Assembly (NCBI RefSeq): GCF_023155275.1
Contig: NZ_JALMUV010000007.1
Coordinates: forward strand, 62,001-126,000
DNA from: Streptomyces rhizoryzae
GTDB lineage: Bacteria > Actinomycetota > Actinomycetes > Streptomycetales > Streptomycetaceae
Length of the DNA stretch: 64,000 bases
Reading direction: 5' to 3'
Made by a program: the position numbers and the translations under genes. This document shows, piece by piece, positions 34,153 through 42,998 of the stretch (positions within the stretch are counted from its first letter, which is position 1; every line of letters starts with the position of its first letter). Under the pieces are notes generated by a model that saw only the letters and a list, made by a program, of their open reading frames with translations, was not told the origin of the DNA and made no database searches.

Positions 34153-34893
34153 ATGTTGCGCATGCTTCAGGTCTGTCTCAACGGCCCCCGCACGGCGGCC
34201 GATTCGGGGTCCGTGCCGGTGACGCCGGCCGCGCTCGCCGAGGCCGCGCGCCGGGCGGTCGCGGCCGGCGCCCAGGACGTCCACCTCCACCCCAAGACCC
34301 CCTGCGGCCAGGACTCCCTGTCGCCGCGGGTGGTCGGCCCGGCCGTGGCGGCCGTCCGGGAGGCGGTGGACGTCCCGGTGGGGGTGACGACCGGCGCCTG
34401 GGCCGAGCCGGACGCCCGGCGCCGCGCGGAGCGGATCGCGTCCTGGACGGTGCTGCCCGACCACGCCTCGGTCAACTGGCACGAGCCGGGCGCCGATACG
34501 GTCGCCGCCGCGCTGCTGGCGCGCGGTGTCGGCGTGGAGGCGGGCATCTGGGCCCGGACACCGGCCGCCGCCCGCTTCGCCGCCTCACCGCTGGCGCCGC
34601 GGGTCCTGCGGGTGCTGGCCGAGGTCATCGGCGACACCGACCCCGGCACCGCACCCGCCACCGCCCGCGAGCTGCTCGCCGAACTGGCCGCGATACCGCA
34701 CGGCCGCCCGGTACTGCTGCACGGCCACGACGGCGGCGCCTGGCCGGTGCTGCGACTGGCCGCGGAGCTGGGCCTGGCCAGCCGCACAGGCATCGAGGAC
34801 ACCCTCACCCTCCCCGACGGCACCCCGGCCGCCACCAACGCCGAACTGATCACCTGCGCCCTGGAGCTGACGGGGGGACGGGCGGGGGTGTGA
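34153..34893 (+). CDS. BKACE-family (3-keto-5-aminohexanoate cleavage-like) enzyme
   Basis: This 246-residue TIM-barrel enzyme of the DUF849/BKACE group has LQVCLNGPRT at the first strand, a metal-binding HLHP motif (DVHLHPKT), NWHEPGAD, and a C-terminal GIEDTL segment. BKACE enzymes condense a beta-keto acid with acetyl-CoA and split it into acetoacetate plus a new acyl-CoA. It is shorter than the typical 270-310 residues, like the actinobacterial subgroup. The start is ATG 34153, with ATG 34162 as an alternative. A long hairpin ends the transcript. Confidence 0.85.
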   Translation: MLRMLQVCLNGPRTAADSGSVPVTPAALAEAARRAVAAGAQDVHLHPKTPCGQDSLSPRVVGPAVAAVREAVDVPVGVTTGAWAEPDARRRAERIASWTVLPDHASVNWHEPGADTVAAALLARGVGVEAGIWARTPAAARFAASPLAPRVLRVLAEVIGDTDPGTAPATARELLAELAAIPHGRPVLLHGHDGGAWPVLRLAAELGLASRTGIEDTLTLPDGTPAATNAELITCALELTGGRAGV

Positions 34894-34960
34894 AAGGGGC
34901 GGGGCGGGCCGCAGCGGCACCGCGGGGGGGGACCCGGGCCGCCGCCGACGTGGCAGCGCC

Positions 34961-34999
34961 GCGCCACCCCCGCCCCGGCCCGTGGGGCGGGGGTGGCGC
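34961..34999 (+). terminator. Hairpin terminator after the BKACE gene
   Basis: Perfect 16-base arms GCGCCACCCCCGCCCC and its complement with a seven-base loop lie 67 bases after the stop codon. Confidence 0.7.
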
Positions 35000-35356
35000 A
35001 CACGGCGGACGCCGCACACACAGCGGGCCGGGCCCCCTCGCCTCGCCGGGTGGCGCTTCCCGGCCATTGTTCGGCGGGCGCGCCGCCGTATCCGGGGCCC
35101 GGGACGGCGGCCGGTTCGGTACGTTCGGGCCCGGTTGCGCCCGGGCCGGGCAGGCGCCGGGCCGCCGCCGCACCGCCCCGGCCGGGCCCGTCCGGCCGCG
35201 GGCGGCTGTCCCGATCACCCCGGCCCGCCCGTCCCGCCCCGCACACTGGAACAACTGTTCACGGGCTGATCACCGGCGGCCGCGCGCCCCGGCGCCGGCC
35301 CGCCCCGCCCGTACCGCGCACCGGACCGTACGGGCCCGACGAGAGGGTGGACGTCC
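35000..35356. other. Intergenic region upstream of the amidase gene
   Basis: No gene is recognisable. The sequence is very GC-rich with several short self-complementary stretches, for example GGCCCGG with CCGGGCC near 35130-35155. The amidase promoter should be here but no clear element stands out. Confidence 0.35.
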
Positions 35357-36799
35357 ATGGCCGAACTGCACGACCTGACCGCGCTCGAACAGGCCGCGGA
35401 GATCCGGTCGGGGGAACTGTCCCCGGTCGAGCTCACCGAGCACTACCTCGCGCGGATCGACCGGCTGGACGACTCCCTGGGCGCCTTCCTCACCCGCACC
35501 CCCGAACTCGCCCGCAAACAGGCCGCGGAGGCCGAGAGCCAGGCCGTCGCGGCCCGCCGGGAGGGCCGGGCCCTGCCGCCGCTGCACGGCGTCCCGGTGC
35601 CGGTGAAGGACCTCAACCACGTCGCCGGGGTGCGCTGCACGATGGGGTCGGCCGCGCTCGCCGACCACGTCCCGGACACCGACGACCACGTCGCCGCCGC
35701 GCTGCGCCGGGCCGGCACGATCATGCTCGGCAAGACCAACACCCCCGAGTTCGGGCTGCCCTGCTACACCGAGAACCGGCTCGCCCCGCCCGCCCGCACC
35801 CCCTGGGACCCGGCCCGCTCGGCCGGCGGCTCCAGCGGCGGGGCGGCCGCCGCGGTCGCCGGCGGCCTGGCGCCGGCCGCGCACGCCAGCGACGGCGGCG
35901 GCTCGATCCGCATCCCGGCGTCGGCGTGCGGCCTCTACGGCATCAAGCCCAGCCGCGGCCGGGTCAGCAGCGGCCCGCTGCTGCACGACGTCACGGGCCT
36001 GAGCACCTCGGGCCCGCTGGCCCGTACCGTCGCCGACGCGGCCGCGCTGCTCGACGCCATGGCCGGCGCCCGGCCCGGCGACCCGTACACCGCACCGGGC
36101 CTGCCGCCCGGCGAGACCTTCGCCGGGCAGGTCCGCAAGGACCCCGGGCGGCTGCGGATCGCGGTGCTCAGCCGGGCGCCGCTGCCGGACGTCGAGGTGC
36201 ACCCCGACTGCCGGGCCGCACTCGACGAGACCGCCGCGCTGCTCGGTGCGCTCGGCCACGAGACCGAGGAACTGGCCCTCCCGGCCGACGACCGCATCCT
36301 GCACGCCTTCACCCGGGTCTGGTCGGTGACGGCCGCCCGCCGCCCCGTCCCGCCGGCCGGCGAGGAGCTGCTGATGCCGCTCACCCGCTACCTGCGGGCG
36401 CGCGGCCGGGAGGTCTCCGGCACGGACTTCGCCGCGGGACTGTTCGCCTTCCGGGAGCTGGCCCGCACCGTCGCCGAGGGCCTGATGCCCCCGGGCGCCG
36501 GCTACGACGTGATTCTCTCCCCCACCGTGGCCGCGCCGCCGCCGCCGGTCGGCGCGCTGCGCAACGACGCCGATCCGCAGGCGGAGTTCGCCGCGGTGGG
36601 CCGCTTCACGCCGTTCACCGCCTTCTACAACGCCACCGGCCAGCCCGCGGTCAGCGTCCCGCTGCACTGGAACGCCGAGGGCCTGCCGATCGGGGTGATG
36701 CTGGGCGGCCGCTACGGCGACGAGGCCACCTTGATCGCGCTCTCCGCCCAGCTGGAGGCGGCCCGCCCGTGGGCGCACCGCAAACCGCCGGTGTGGTGA
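35357..36799 (+). CDS. Amidase-signature-family amidohydrolase
   Basis: This 480-residue cytoplasmic enzyme has the Ser-cisSer-Lys triad of the amidase signature family. The lysine is in [14 protein letters not shown]. The two serines lie in [38 protein letters not shown], including GGSSGG and the nucleophile in the DGGGSIR loop. The length and the C-terminal [16 protein letters not shown] segment fit general amidases and 6-aminohexanoate-cyclic-dimer-hydrolase-like members. The reaction is hydrolysis of a carboxamide; the substrate is unknown. The start has GAGAGGGTGGA upstream. Confidence 0.92.
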   Translation: MAELHDLTALEQAAEIRSGELSPVELTEHYLARIDRLDDSLGAFLTRTPELARKQAAEAESQAVAARREGRALPPLHGVPVPVKDLNHVAGVRCTMGSAALADHVPDTDDHVAAALRRAGTIMLGKTNTPEFGLPCYTENRLAPPARTPWDPARSAGGSSGGAAAAVAGGLAPAAHASDGGGSIRIPASACGLYGIKPSRGRVSSGPLLHDVTGLSTSGPLARTVADAAALLDAMAGARPGDPYTAPGLPPGETFAGQVRKDPGRLRIAVLSRAPLPDVEVHPDCRAALDETAALLGALGHETEELALPADDRILHAFTRVWSVTAARRPVPPAGEELLMPLTRYLRARGREVSGTDFAAGLFAFRELARTVAEGLMPPGAGYDVILSPTVAAPPPPVGALRNDADPQAEFAAVGRFTPFTAFYNATGQPAVSVPLHWNAEGLPIGVMLGGRYGDEATLIALSAQLEAARPWAHRKPPVW

Positions 36800-36827
36800 C
36801 CGGGCCCGGCGGCCGGGGCACCCGGCG

Positions 36828-37400
36828 CTAGCACTCCTCCCCCGGCCCGCGGGCCGGCTCCTGCCCGGCGGCGCCGCAGACCGGCGCGTCCGGGGCCCGG
36901 TCGCCGGCGCCGTCCTGTAGGGCCGGGGCCGGTTCCGCCGCGCGGCGGTCCCCCCGGAGGCGGCGCGCGCCGGGGCCCTGTTCGCCGAGGTTGTCGTAGG
37001 GGTTGGAGAGCGCGCACCGCTCCAGCGAGAGGCAGCCGCAGCCGATGCAGTCGGTCAGCCGGTCGCGCAGCTCGACCAGCTGGCTGATCCGCTCGTCGAG
37101 TTCGGTGCGCCAGACCTCGGAGAGCCGCGCCCAGTCCTGGCGGTTGGGCGTGCGCTCGTCCGGCAGCTCGGCCAGCGCGTCCCGGATGACCGCGAGCGGG
37201 ATCCCGACCCGCTGTGCGGCCCGGACGAAGGCGACCCGGCGCAGCGCGTCGCGGGTGTAGCGGCGCTGGTTGCCGGCCGTCCGGGTGCTGCTGATCAGGC
37301 CCTTGGACTCGTAGAAGTGCAGGGCCGAGACGGCCGCGCCGCTGCGGGCGGAGAGCTGGCCGACGGTGAGCTCGTGAACCTTGAACGGAAGCTGGGGCAC
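36828..37400 (-). CDS. soxR: Redox-sensitive MerR-type regulator SoxR
   Basis: This 190-residue protein has a MerR helix-turn-helix ([24 protein letters not shown]), a dimerisation helix, and the [2Fe-2S] cluster motif [14 protein letters not shown] near residues 118-131, which supplies four cysteines. In streptomycetes SoxR responds to redox-active small molecules such as actinorhodin-like pigments and turns on a small regulon. The C-terminal tail of about 45 residues beyond the cluster is longer than in E. coli, is disordered in look, and contains two extra cysteines. It is convergent with the amidase gene. Confidence 0.95.
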   Translation of the reverse strand: MPQLPFKVHELTVGQLSARSGAAVSALHFYESKGLISSTRTAGNQRRYTRDALRRVAFVRAAQRVGIPLAVIRDALAELPDERTPNRQDWARLSEVWRTELDERISQLVELRDRLTDCIGCGCLSLERCALSNPYDNLGEQGPGARRLRGDRRAAEPAPALQDGAGDRAPDAPVCGAAGQEPARGPGEEC

Positions 37401-37457
37401 GCCGTCAACCCTACGGCCTGCCGGGGGGAACCCGGCCGGGCGCCGGGGGCCGGGGCG

Positions 37458-37486
37458 TTGACAGCGGACGTCCGCCCTCGCATGCT
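37458..37486 (+). promoter_or_regulatory. Promoter of the MaoC hydratase gene
   Basis: TTGACA, a 17-base spacer and CATGCT form a good vegetative promoter. The spacer begins with the 12-base palindrome GCGGACGTCCGC (37464-37475). The TetR-type operator at 37486 overlaps the end of the -10 and the start point. Confidence 0.65.
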
Positions 37487-37500
37487 GAGCAAGCGCTTGG
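37486..37500. promoter_or_regulatory. TetR operator at the MaoC promoter
   Basis: TGAGCAAGCGCTTGG with palindromic core AAGCGCTT differs at one position from the site at 38699 upstream of the TetR gene. It covers the expected transcription start, consistent with repression. Confidence 0.65.
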
Positions 37501-37528
37501 TTAAGACGGCTGAGGAGGCGGAGGCACG

Positions 37529-37990
37529 ATGGCGGAGCCCCGGGTGTTCGGGTCGGTCGAGGAGCTGCGGGCGGCGGTCGGCGAGGAGTTGGGCCCCAGC
37601 GACTGGATGGCGGTCGACCAGCGGCGGATCGACCTGTTCGCGGAGGCCACCGGTGACCACCAGTGGATCCACGTGGACCCGGAGAAGGCCGCGGCCGGCC
37701 CGTTCGGCACGACCATCGCGCACGGGTACCTGACGCTGTCGCTGCTGCCGGTCCTGGTGCCCCGGCTGCTGCGGGTGGACAACGTCGCCATGGGCATCAA
37801 CTACGGCACCAACAAGGTGCGTTTCCCCGCCCCGGTCCCGGTCGGCTCGCGGCTGCGGGCCCGGGCCCGGATCGCGGAGGTGGCCGAGGTGCCCGGCGGG
37901 GTGCAGCTGACCACGGTGGTGACGGTCGAGCGCGAGGGCGGCGAGAAGCCGGTGTGCGTGGCGGAGTCGGTCAGCCGCTTCCACTGGTAG
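37529..37990 (+). CDS. MaoC-family (R)-enoyl-CoA hydratase
   Basis: This 153-residue single-hotdog-domain protein has the hydratase motif [19 protein letters not shown], with catalytic Asp and His, then [10 protein letters not shown] and the hotdog core [18 protein letters not shown]. It matches the Mycobacterium HtdZ/Rv0130-like dehydratases that hydrate trans-2-enoyl-CoA to 3R-hydroxyacyl-CoA. GAGGAGGCGGAGG precedes ATG 37529. It has its own promoter and an operator shared with the convergent TetR gene. Confidence 0.9.
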   Translation: MAEPRVFGSVEELRAAVGEELGPSDWMAVDQRRIDLFAEATGDHQWIHVDPEKAAAGPFGTTIAHGYLTLSLLPVLVPRLLRVDNVAMGINYGTNKVRFPAPVPVGSRLRARARIAEVAEVPGGVQLTTVVTVEREGGEKPVCVAESVSRFHW

Positions 37991-38009
37991 GGCGGCCGGG
38001 CGGGCGCCG

Positions 38010-38633
38010 CTACGGGCGGGCGCCCACCATGCGCAGGACGAGGTCGGCGTAGCGCGCGCCGACCTCGTCGGGGGTGCGGGGGCCCTCGGCGGAGAACCAG
38101 CGGGCGACGTCCACGCACAGCGAGAGCACGGCCAGGGTGGTGCCGGGCACGTCGTCCACGGAGAACTCGCCGCTGTCCGTGCCGTCCTGGATGATCTGGC
38201 GCAGCAGCCGGTCGGTGCGGCGGCGCAGCCCGGCGATCTCGGCGTAGTGCTCCGCGCCGAGCGCCTGGAGTTCGTACTGGATGACCCGGGCGGTGGTGTG
38301 GTGCTCGGCGTGCCAGCGGGCGAAGGTCCGGACCGCGTCGCGGAGCCGTTCGGTGGGACCGCCCTCGGCTCCGGCGGCGGCTTCCATGATGCGCAGCGCC
38401 TTCTCGTGGCCGATGCCGCTGATGCGGTAGAGCAGCTCCTCCTTGGTCTTGTAGTGGATGTAGAGGGCGGCGGGGCTCATCCCGGCGCGGCCGGCGATGT
38501 CCCGGGTGGTGGTGGCGTGGTAGCCGCGCTCGGCGAACGCCCGGACCGCGGCGCTGACCAGCCGCCGCGCGGCGTCCGGGGTGACCCCAGCCCACTCGTC
38601 GCGCTCCTCCGCCGCCTGCTCGGCCGCACCCAT
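38010..38633 (-). CDS. TetR-family regulator, probable repressor of the MaoC gene
   Basis: This 207-residue regulator starts at ATG 38633. The helix-turn-helix is TTRDIAGRAGMSPAALYIHYKTKEELLYRI at about 35-65. The C-terminal domain resembles TetR proteins near acyl-CoA metabolism. The site TGAGCAAGCGCTTAG lies 66 bases upstream of its start and a near-identical site lies at the MaoC promoter, implying autoregulation and control of that gene. It is convergent with the MaoC gene across a 19-base gap. Confidence 0.9.
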   Translation of the reverse strand: MGAAEQAAEERDEWAGVTPDAARRLVSAAVRAFAERGYHATTTRDIAGRAGMSPAALYIHYKTKEELLYRISGIGHEKALRIMEAAAGAEGGPTERLRDAVRTFARWHAEHHTTARVIQYELQALGAEHYAEIAGLRRRTDRLLRQIIQDGTDSGEFSVDDVPGTTLAVLSLCVDVARWFSAEGPRTPDEVGARYADLVLRMVGARP

Positions 38634-38698
38634 CGCCGCTCCCGCTCTCGCTCCGCCAGGGGCCCTCCGCTGCCGGATCGAACACCATACCGCGCCAC

Positions 38699-38713
38699 TG
38701 AGCAAGCGCTTAG
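38699..38713. promoter_or_regulatory. TetR operator upstream of its own gene
   Basis: TGAGCAAGCGCTTAG matches the MaoC promoter site at 14 of 15 positions and is centred on the palindrome AAGCGCTT. Confidence 0.65.
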
Positions 38714-38864
38714 GGCCCGTCCGGGGGCGGACGGGGCCGTCCGGCGGGCGGGGCGGACGGCGGGTGGGGCGGCGGCGGGCGGACGATTTCGCGGCCGGTG
38801 GAGGCCGCGGCGGTCCGTTTGCTCAGCGGCGCTGCCTTTCGTGGGCGGCCCTACCATGTGCGGC

Positions 38865-39527
38865 ATGGCCCGACCCCGCAAGCCCCTGCTGAGCCGTGAG
38901 CGGATCGTCCGCACCGCGCTGGCGCTGATCGACGCGGAAGGGCTGGCGGCGCTCTCCACCCGGCGGCTGGCGGCCGAACTCGGCGTCAGCGGCCCGTCGC
39001 TCTACAACCACTTCGGGACCAAGGACGAGATCCTGGACGCGGTCGCCGACAGCGTGGTCGCGCAGGTCGACGTCTCGGTGCTGGCGGCCGGCAGCGACTG
39101 GCGGGCCGGGCTGCTCGCCTGGGCCCGCTCCTACCGCGCGGCGCTGGCTGCCCACCCGCACATCGTGCCGTTCCTCGCCCAGGGCCCCGGGCGTCGGCCC
39201 GCGGGGCTGAAAATGGCCGATGCCGCGTTCGGCGGGATGGTCGGGGCGGGGTGGCCGCCCGCGCTGGCCACCCGGGTCTGCGCGATGGTGCGGTACTTCG
39301 TCGCGGGCTCCGCGCTGGGCTCGTTCGCCCGCGGCTTCGTCGACGACCCCGCGGCCTACGACCCGGCGGCCTACCCGCACCTGGGCCGGGCGCACCTGCT
39401 CGCCGAGCACCAGCGGCGGGTGGACGAGGGCGCGTTCGAGGACGGACTGCTGGCGCTGGTGGACGGGCTGACGCTGCATCACCCGGAACTGGCCCCTCCC
39501 GGGAGCGATTTCAGGCCACGGATGTAA
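38865..39527 (+). CDS. TetR-family regulator with TetR_C-like ligand domain
   Basis: The 220-residue protein begins MARPRKPLLSRERIVRTALALIDAEGL, the usual start of tetracycline-repressor-like proteins, followed by TRRLAAELGVSGPSLYNHFGTKDEILDAV. ATG 38856 is an in-frame alternative. The C-terminal domain is helical and matches the TetR_C_1 type. It is divergent from the TetR gene at 38010. The urea transporter gene starts 52 bases after its stop on the same strand and may be in the same transcript or regulon. Confidence 0.88.
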   Translation: MARPRKPLLSRERIVRTALALIDAEGLAALSTRRLAAELGVSGPSLYNHFGTKDEILDAVADSVVAQVDVSVLAAGSDWRAGLLAWARSYRAALAAHPHIVPFLAQGPGRRPAGLKMADAAFGGMVGAGWPPALATRVCAMVRYFVAGSALGSFARGFVDDPAAYDPAAYPHLGRAHLLAEHQRRVDEGAFEDGLLALVDGLTLHHPELAPPGSDFRPRM

Positions 39528-39579
39528 GGTGCATCAGTCCCTGGCGGGCAGGGACCCCATGCGTCCTGCGGGAGGCGGC

Positions 39580-40569
39580 ATGCACCAGCCGAGTACGGTC
39601 CAAAAAGGGCCGGCGGCCAAGCGTTTCGATCTGTCGGCCACGGCCTCCGGGCGGTTCGCCCTGGAGGTGCTGCGCGGCCAGGCGCAGGTCGACTTCCTGC
39701 CCAGCGCCCTGGCCGGCCTGGTCTTCACCGTCGCGCTCTGCGCGGCCGGCTGGGAGTACGGGCTCTACGGCCTGATAGGCACGGCCGTGGGCACCGGTAC
39801 GGCGCGCCTGCTCGGCGTGGACCGGGGCCGGGTCACGGCCGGGCTCGAAGGCTTCAACGCCTGCCTGGTGGGCGTCGCCTGCGCGGTCTTCCTCGACGCC
39901 GACCACCTCTCCACCCTGCTGATCGCGGTGGCCGCCGCCGCGGCGGTCACGGTCGTCACGGCCGCCGCCGCCCGGGTGCTGGGCACCTGGGGGCTGCCCA
40001 CCTTCACCCTGCCGTTCTGCCTGACGGCCACCGCGCTGACCGTCGCCGCGCCCAGCTTCCGGCACGTCTGGCACCTGGAGGGCGGTCTGGCCGCGCTGCC
40101 GGGGGCCCCGTCCGGGCCCACCGCGCTGTCCTTCACCGACCTGTGGCACGCCTTCTTCACCAACATCGGCGAGATCTTCCTGATGCCGCAGTGGTACGTG
40201 GGCCTGATCTTCCTCATCGGCATCTTCGTCGCCGACCGCCGGCTGGGCGCCCTGGCCTGCGCCGGCAGCGCGGTGGCGATCCTGACGTCCTGGCTGCTGG
40301 GCGCCCCCGCCGACCAGGTACGGCAGGGCCTGATGGGCTACGACGCGGTGCTGGTCGCGATGGCGCTGGGCGGGGTGTTCCTGGTCACCGACGTCTGGAG
40401 CGTGGGCTACGCGCTGGTCGGCGCGGTCACCTCCACCGTGCTGAGCCCCGCGCTGGGCGCCCTCTTCGCCCCGTCCGGCGGCCACGCCTTCACCTGGCCG
40501 TTCGTCCTGGTGTCCCTGGTGTTCCTGGTGGCCGCCCCGGCCTTCCCGCGGCTCCGCCGGCCGGAGTGA
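39580..40569 (+). CDS. Urea transporter
   Basis: This 329-residue membrane protein has about ten hydrophobic segments in two homologous halves, as in the UT family of urea channels. LEGFNACLVGVACAVFL and GLMGYDAVLVAMALGGVFL are the paired selectivity-filter helices, and LPTFTLPF-type segments (WGLPTFTLPFCLTATAL) are typical. ATG 39580 is chosen because GGGAGG precedes it. No urease genes are in the window, so urea supply to a urease elsewhere, or osmotic use, is inferred. Expression may be tied to the upstream TetR gene. Confidence 0.88.
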   Translation: MHQPSTVQKGPAAKRFDLSATASGRFALEVLRGQAQVDFLPSALAGLVFTVALCAAGWEYGLYGLIGTAVGTGTARLLGVDRGRVTAGLEGFNACLVGVACAVFLDADHLSTLLIAVAAAAAVTVVTAAAARVLGTWGLPTFTLPFCLTATALTVAAPSFRHVWHLEGGLAALPGAPSGPTALSFTDLWHAFFTNIGEIFLMPQWYVGLIFLIGIFVADRRLGALACAGSAVAILTSWLLGAPADQVRQGLMGYDAVLVAMALGGVFLVTDVWSVGYALVGAVTSTVLSPALGALFAPSGGHAFTWPFVLVSLVFLVAAPAFPRLRRPE

Positions 40570-40697
40570 GGCAGCAGCGGCCGGGGCGGGGCCCCGGCCG
40601 CCCGCCCGTAAGGGCCGGAAGAACGGCGCGCGCGAGGGCGCGCCGGGGCGTTCCCGGGGCGCACCCGCCCCCGCACCCCGCGCGGTGACGGCGGCGG

Positions 40698-41399
40698 TCA
40701 GGTCGCCGGCGGTTCCCCCGCCGCCTCCGGCGCGTCCAGGTACCGCGCCAGGTAGGCCCGCAGCAGCTCCTTGGTCTCCGTGACGATCGCCGGGTCGCCC
40801 GCCGGGTCGATGCGGAAGGCGAGTTGGAGCAGCGCGTCGGCGGTCTCCACGCCGACCAGGAAGGCGGTCCGCAGCCGTTCGCCGGCGGGGTCCAGGCCGA
40901 GCCGGCCGGCCAGCAGCCGCAGCAGCCGGTCGGCGACCTCGTAGTTGGCCTGCCGGGTCTCGCGCGGGGCGGGCACGGTGAACTCCACCAGGGCGAAGCC
41001 CGGCACGCTCCGCTTCATGGCGAGGTACTCGTCGATCACCACGTCCATCGCACCGCGCCAGCCGGCGGGCCCGGCGGACGCGGTGAGCCGTGCGGTGATC
41101 CGGTCGGCGTAGGCGTCGAGGTTGCGGCGGGCCAGCGCCTCGGCCATGGCGCGCTTGTTGGGGAAGAAGCGGTAGACCGAGCCGATCGGGACCCCGGCGC
41201 GGACGGCCACGGCACGGGTGCTGAGGTCCTCGTAGCCGGTCTCGTCGAGCAGTTCGGCGCAGGCGTCGAGGATCCTGGCCAGCCGCTGGGCGCTGCGCCG
41301 CTGGACGGGGGCGCGGCGCAGCAGGGCCGGGGCGGGCGGGGGCGGCGGGGCGGCGGGGGCGGCGGGCCGCCGGTCGGGCGGGGGCGTCACAGGCTGCAC
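40698..41399 (-). CDS. TetR-family regulator
   Basis: The 233-residue frame has a Pro/Ala-rich N-terminal tail of about 30 residues, then QRLARILDACAELLDETGYEDLSTRAVAVRAGVPIGSVYRFFPNKRAMAEAL, a clear TetR helix-turn-helix. The ligand domain (WRGAMDVVIDEYLAMKRSVPG) is of the TetR_C_17-like type. The long tail may mean a later start. It is divergent from hmgA, with a 228-base gap holding an inverted repeat at the hmgA promoter, so it is one of two candidate regulators of hmgA. Confidence 0.85.
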   Translation of the reverse strand: MQPVTPPPDRRPAAPAAPPPPPAPALLRRAPVQRRSAQRLARILDACAELLDETGYEDLSTRAVAVRAGVPIGSVYRFFPNKRAMAEALARRNLDAYADRITARLTASAGPAGWRGAMDVVIDEYLAMKRSVPGFALVEFTVPAPRETRQANYEVADRLLRLLAGRLGLDPAGERLRTAFLVGVETADALLQLAFRIDPAGDPAIVTETKELLRAYLARYLDAPEAAGEPPAT

Positions 41400-41512
41400 A
41401 GGGCCATCTTGCCCGGCCGGGGCCGAAGGGAGGCCCGGGCGGGGCGATCGGGCCGGGCCGGCCTGGCTTCCCCGCGTCCCCGGTGTCGCCCGTACGGGTC
41501 GGCGTCCCGTCG

Positions 41513-41541
41513 TTGACGCCCTCCCGCCGCAATCCTAAGGT
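41513..41541 (+). promoter_or_regulatory. Promoter of hmgA
   Basis: TTGACG and TAAGGT are separated by 17 bases and lie 87 bases upstream of the hmgA start. The -10 is inside the inverted repeat at 41531. Confidence 0.5.
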
Positions 41542-41554
41542 CTTCCATAGGATT
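41531..41554. promoter_or_regulatory. Inverted-repeat operator at hmgA
   Basis: AATCCTAAGG and CCATAGGATT form 10-base arms with one mismatch around a four-base spacer (outer seven bases exact). The repeat covers the candidate -10, so a bound protein would block transcription. The neighbouring GntR or TetR regulator is the likely binder. Confidence 0.6.
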
Positions 41555-41627
41555 CGGCGCGGTGCCGTCTCCTGTGGTGCCTTGGATTCCGTGGACGTCT
41601 TGTTCCGTTGAGCGGCGGGAGCGTGTG

Positions 41628-42962
41628 ATGACAGGTACGGCCAGCGAGCAGGCGAGGAAGGCGGCCGAAGGGCTCGCCTACTCCTCCGGCTTCGGCAACG
41701 AGCACAGCTCGGAGGCGGTCCCCGGCGCCCTGCCGGTCGGCCGCAACTCCCCCCAGCGGGCCCCCCTGGGCCTCTACGCGGAGCAGCTCAGCGGCTCCGC
41801 GTTCACCGAACCGCGGCACCACAACCGCCGGTCGTGGCTGTACCGCATCCGGCCGTCCGCCGCGCACCCGCCGTTCGCCCGCGCCAACCGCGGCGAGATC
41901 CGGTCCGCGCCGTTCACCGAGTGCCTGCCCGACCCCAACCGCATGCGCTGGGACCCGCTGCCCGAGCCCGCCGACCCGACGGACTTCGTCGACGGCCTGT
42001 GGACGCTGGGCGGCAACGGCGACGCCACCCAGCGCACCGGTATGGCGGTGCACCTCTACCACGCCAACACCTCCATGGTGCGGCGGGTGTTCGGCGACGC
42101 GGACGGCGAGCTGCTGATCGTGCCGGAGCGCGGCGGGCTGCTGCTGCGCACCGAGTTCGGGCTGCTGCGGGCCGAGCCGGGACACGTCGCGCTGATCCCG
42201 CGCGGGGTCCGCTTCCGCGTCGAGCTGCTGGACGCCACCGCGCGCGGCTACGTCTGCGAGAACTACGGCCGCCCCTTCGAGCTGCCCGCCCTCGGCCCGA
42301 TCGGCGCCAACGGCCTGGCCAACCCCCGGGACTTCCTGGCCCCGGTCGCCGCCTACGAGGACGTCGAGGAGCCGGTCGAGGTGGTCGGCAAGTTCTGCGG
42401 CCACCTGTGGACGGCGACCTACGACCACTCCCCGCTGGACGTCGTCGCCTGGCACGGCACCCACGTCCCGTACGTCTACGACCTGCGCCGCTTCAACGTC
42501 ATCGGCTCGATCAGCTACGACCACCCCGACCCGTCGCTGTTCACCGTGCTGACCTCGCCGTCGGACACCCCGGGGCTGGCCGGCACCGACTTCGTGGTCT
42601 TCGCCCCGCGCTGGCTGGTGGGCGAGGACACCTTCCGGCCGCCGTACTTCCACCGCAACGTGATGACCGAGTACATGGGCCTGATCGAGGGCGCCTACGA
42701 CGCGAAGACCGGCGGCGAGGGCGGTTTCGTGCCGGGCGGCGGCTCGCTGCACAACATGATGTCCGCGCACGGCCCGGACCGCGAGACGTTCGAGCGGGCC
42801 AGCGCCGCCGAGCTGGTCCCGCAGAAGATCGACGACGGACTGGCGTTCATGTTCGAGACCCGCTGGCCGCTGACGCTGACCGAGCAGGCGCGGGACGCCG
42901 GGCACCGGCAGCGGGGCTACGACGACGTGTGGCAGGGTCTCCAGCGCCATTTCCGCCCGTAA
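41628..42962 (+). CDS. hmgA: Homogentisate 1,2-dioxygenase
   Basis: This 444-residue iron(II) enzyme opens the ring of homogentisate to maleylacetoacetate in tyrosine and phenylalanine catabolism. It shows the N-terminal [28 protein letters not shown]-like [26 protein letters not shown], and [17 protein letters not shown] with the iron-binding His and Glu, plus [10 protein letters not shown] near the C-terminus. The length is standard. ATG 41628 follows GGGAGCG. A GntR gene follows after 36 bases and an inverted repeat overlaps the promoter. Confidence 0.97.
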   Translation: MTGTASEQARKAAEGLAYSSGFGNEHSSEAVPGALPVGRNSPQRAPLGLYAEQLSGSAFTEPRHHNRRSWLYRIRPSAAHPPFARANRGEIRSAPFTECLPDPNRMRWDPLPEPADPTDFVDGLWTLGGNGDATQRTGMAVHLYHANTSMVRRVFGDADGELLIVPERGGLLLRTEFGLLRAEPGHVALIPRGVRFRVELLDATARGYVCENYGRPFELPALGPIGANGLANPRDFLAPVAAYEDVEEPVEVVGKFCGHLWTATYDHSPLDVVAWHGTHVPYVYDLRRFNVIGSISYDHPDPSLFTVLTSPSDTPGLAGTDFVVFAPRWLVGEDTFRPPYFHRNVMTEYMGLIEGAYDAKTGGEGGFVPGGGSLHNMMSAHGPDRETFERASAAELVPQKIDDGLAFMFETRWPLTLTEQARDAGHRQRGYDDVWQGLQRHFRP

Positions 42963-42998
42963 CCGGCCGGGACCAGTCCAGCAGACCGGGGATCGCCC

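Noticed and set aside
39580-40569. A urea-use operon
   Set aside because: No urease subunits or accessory genes are nearby, so only the transporter is called.
41400-41627. A riboswitch upstream of hmgA
   Set aside because: The inverted repeat is a protein-operator-like element over the -10 and no conserved aptamer is recognisable.
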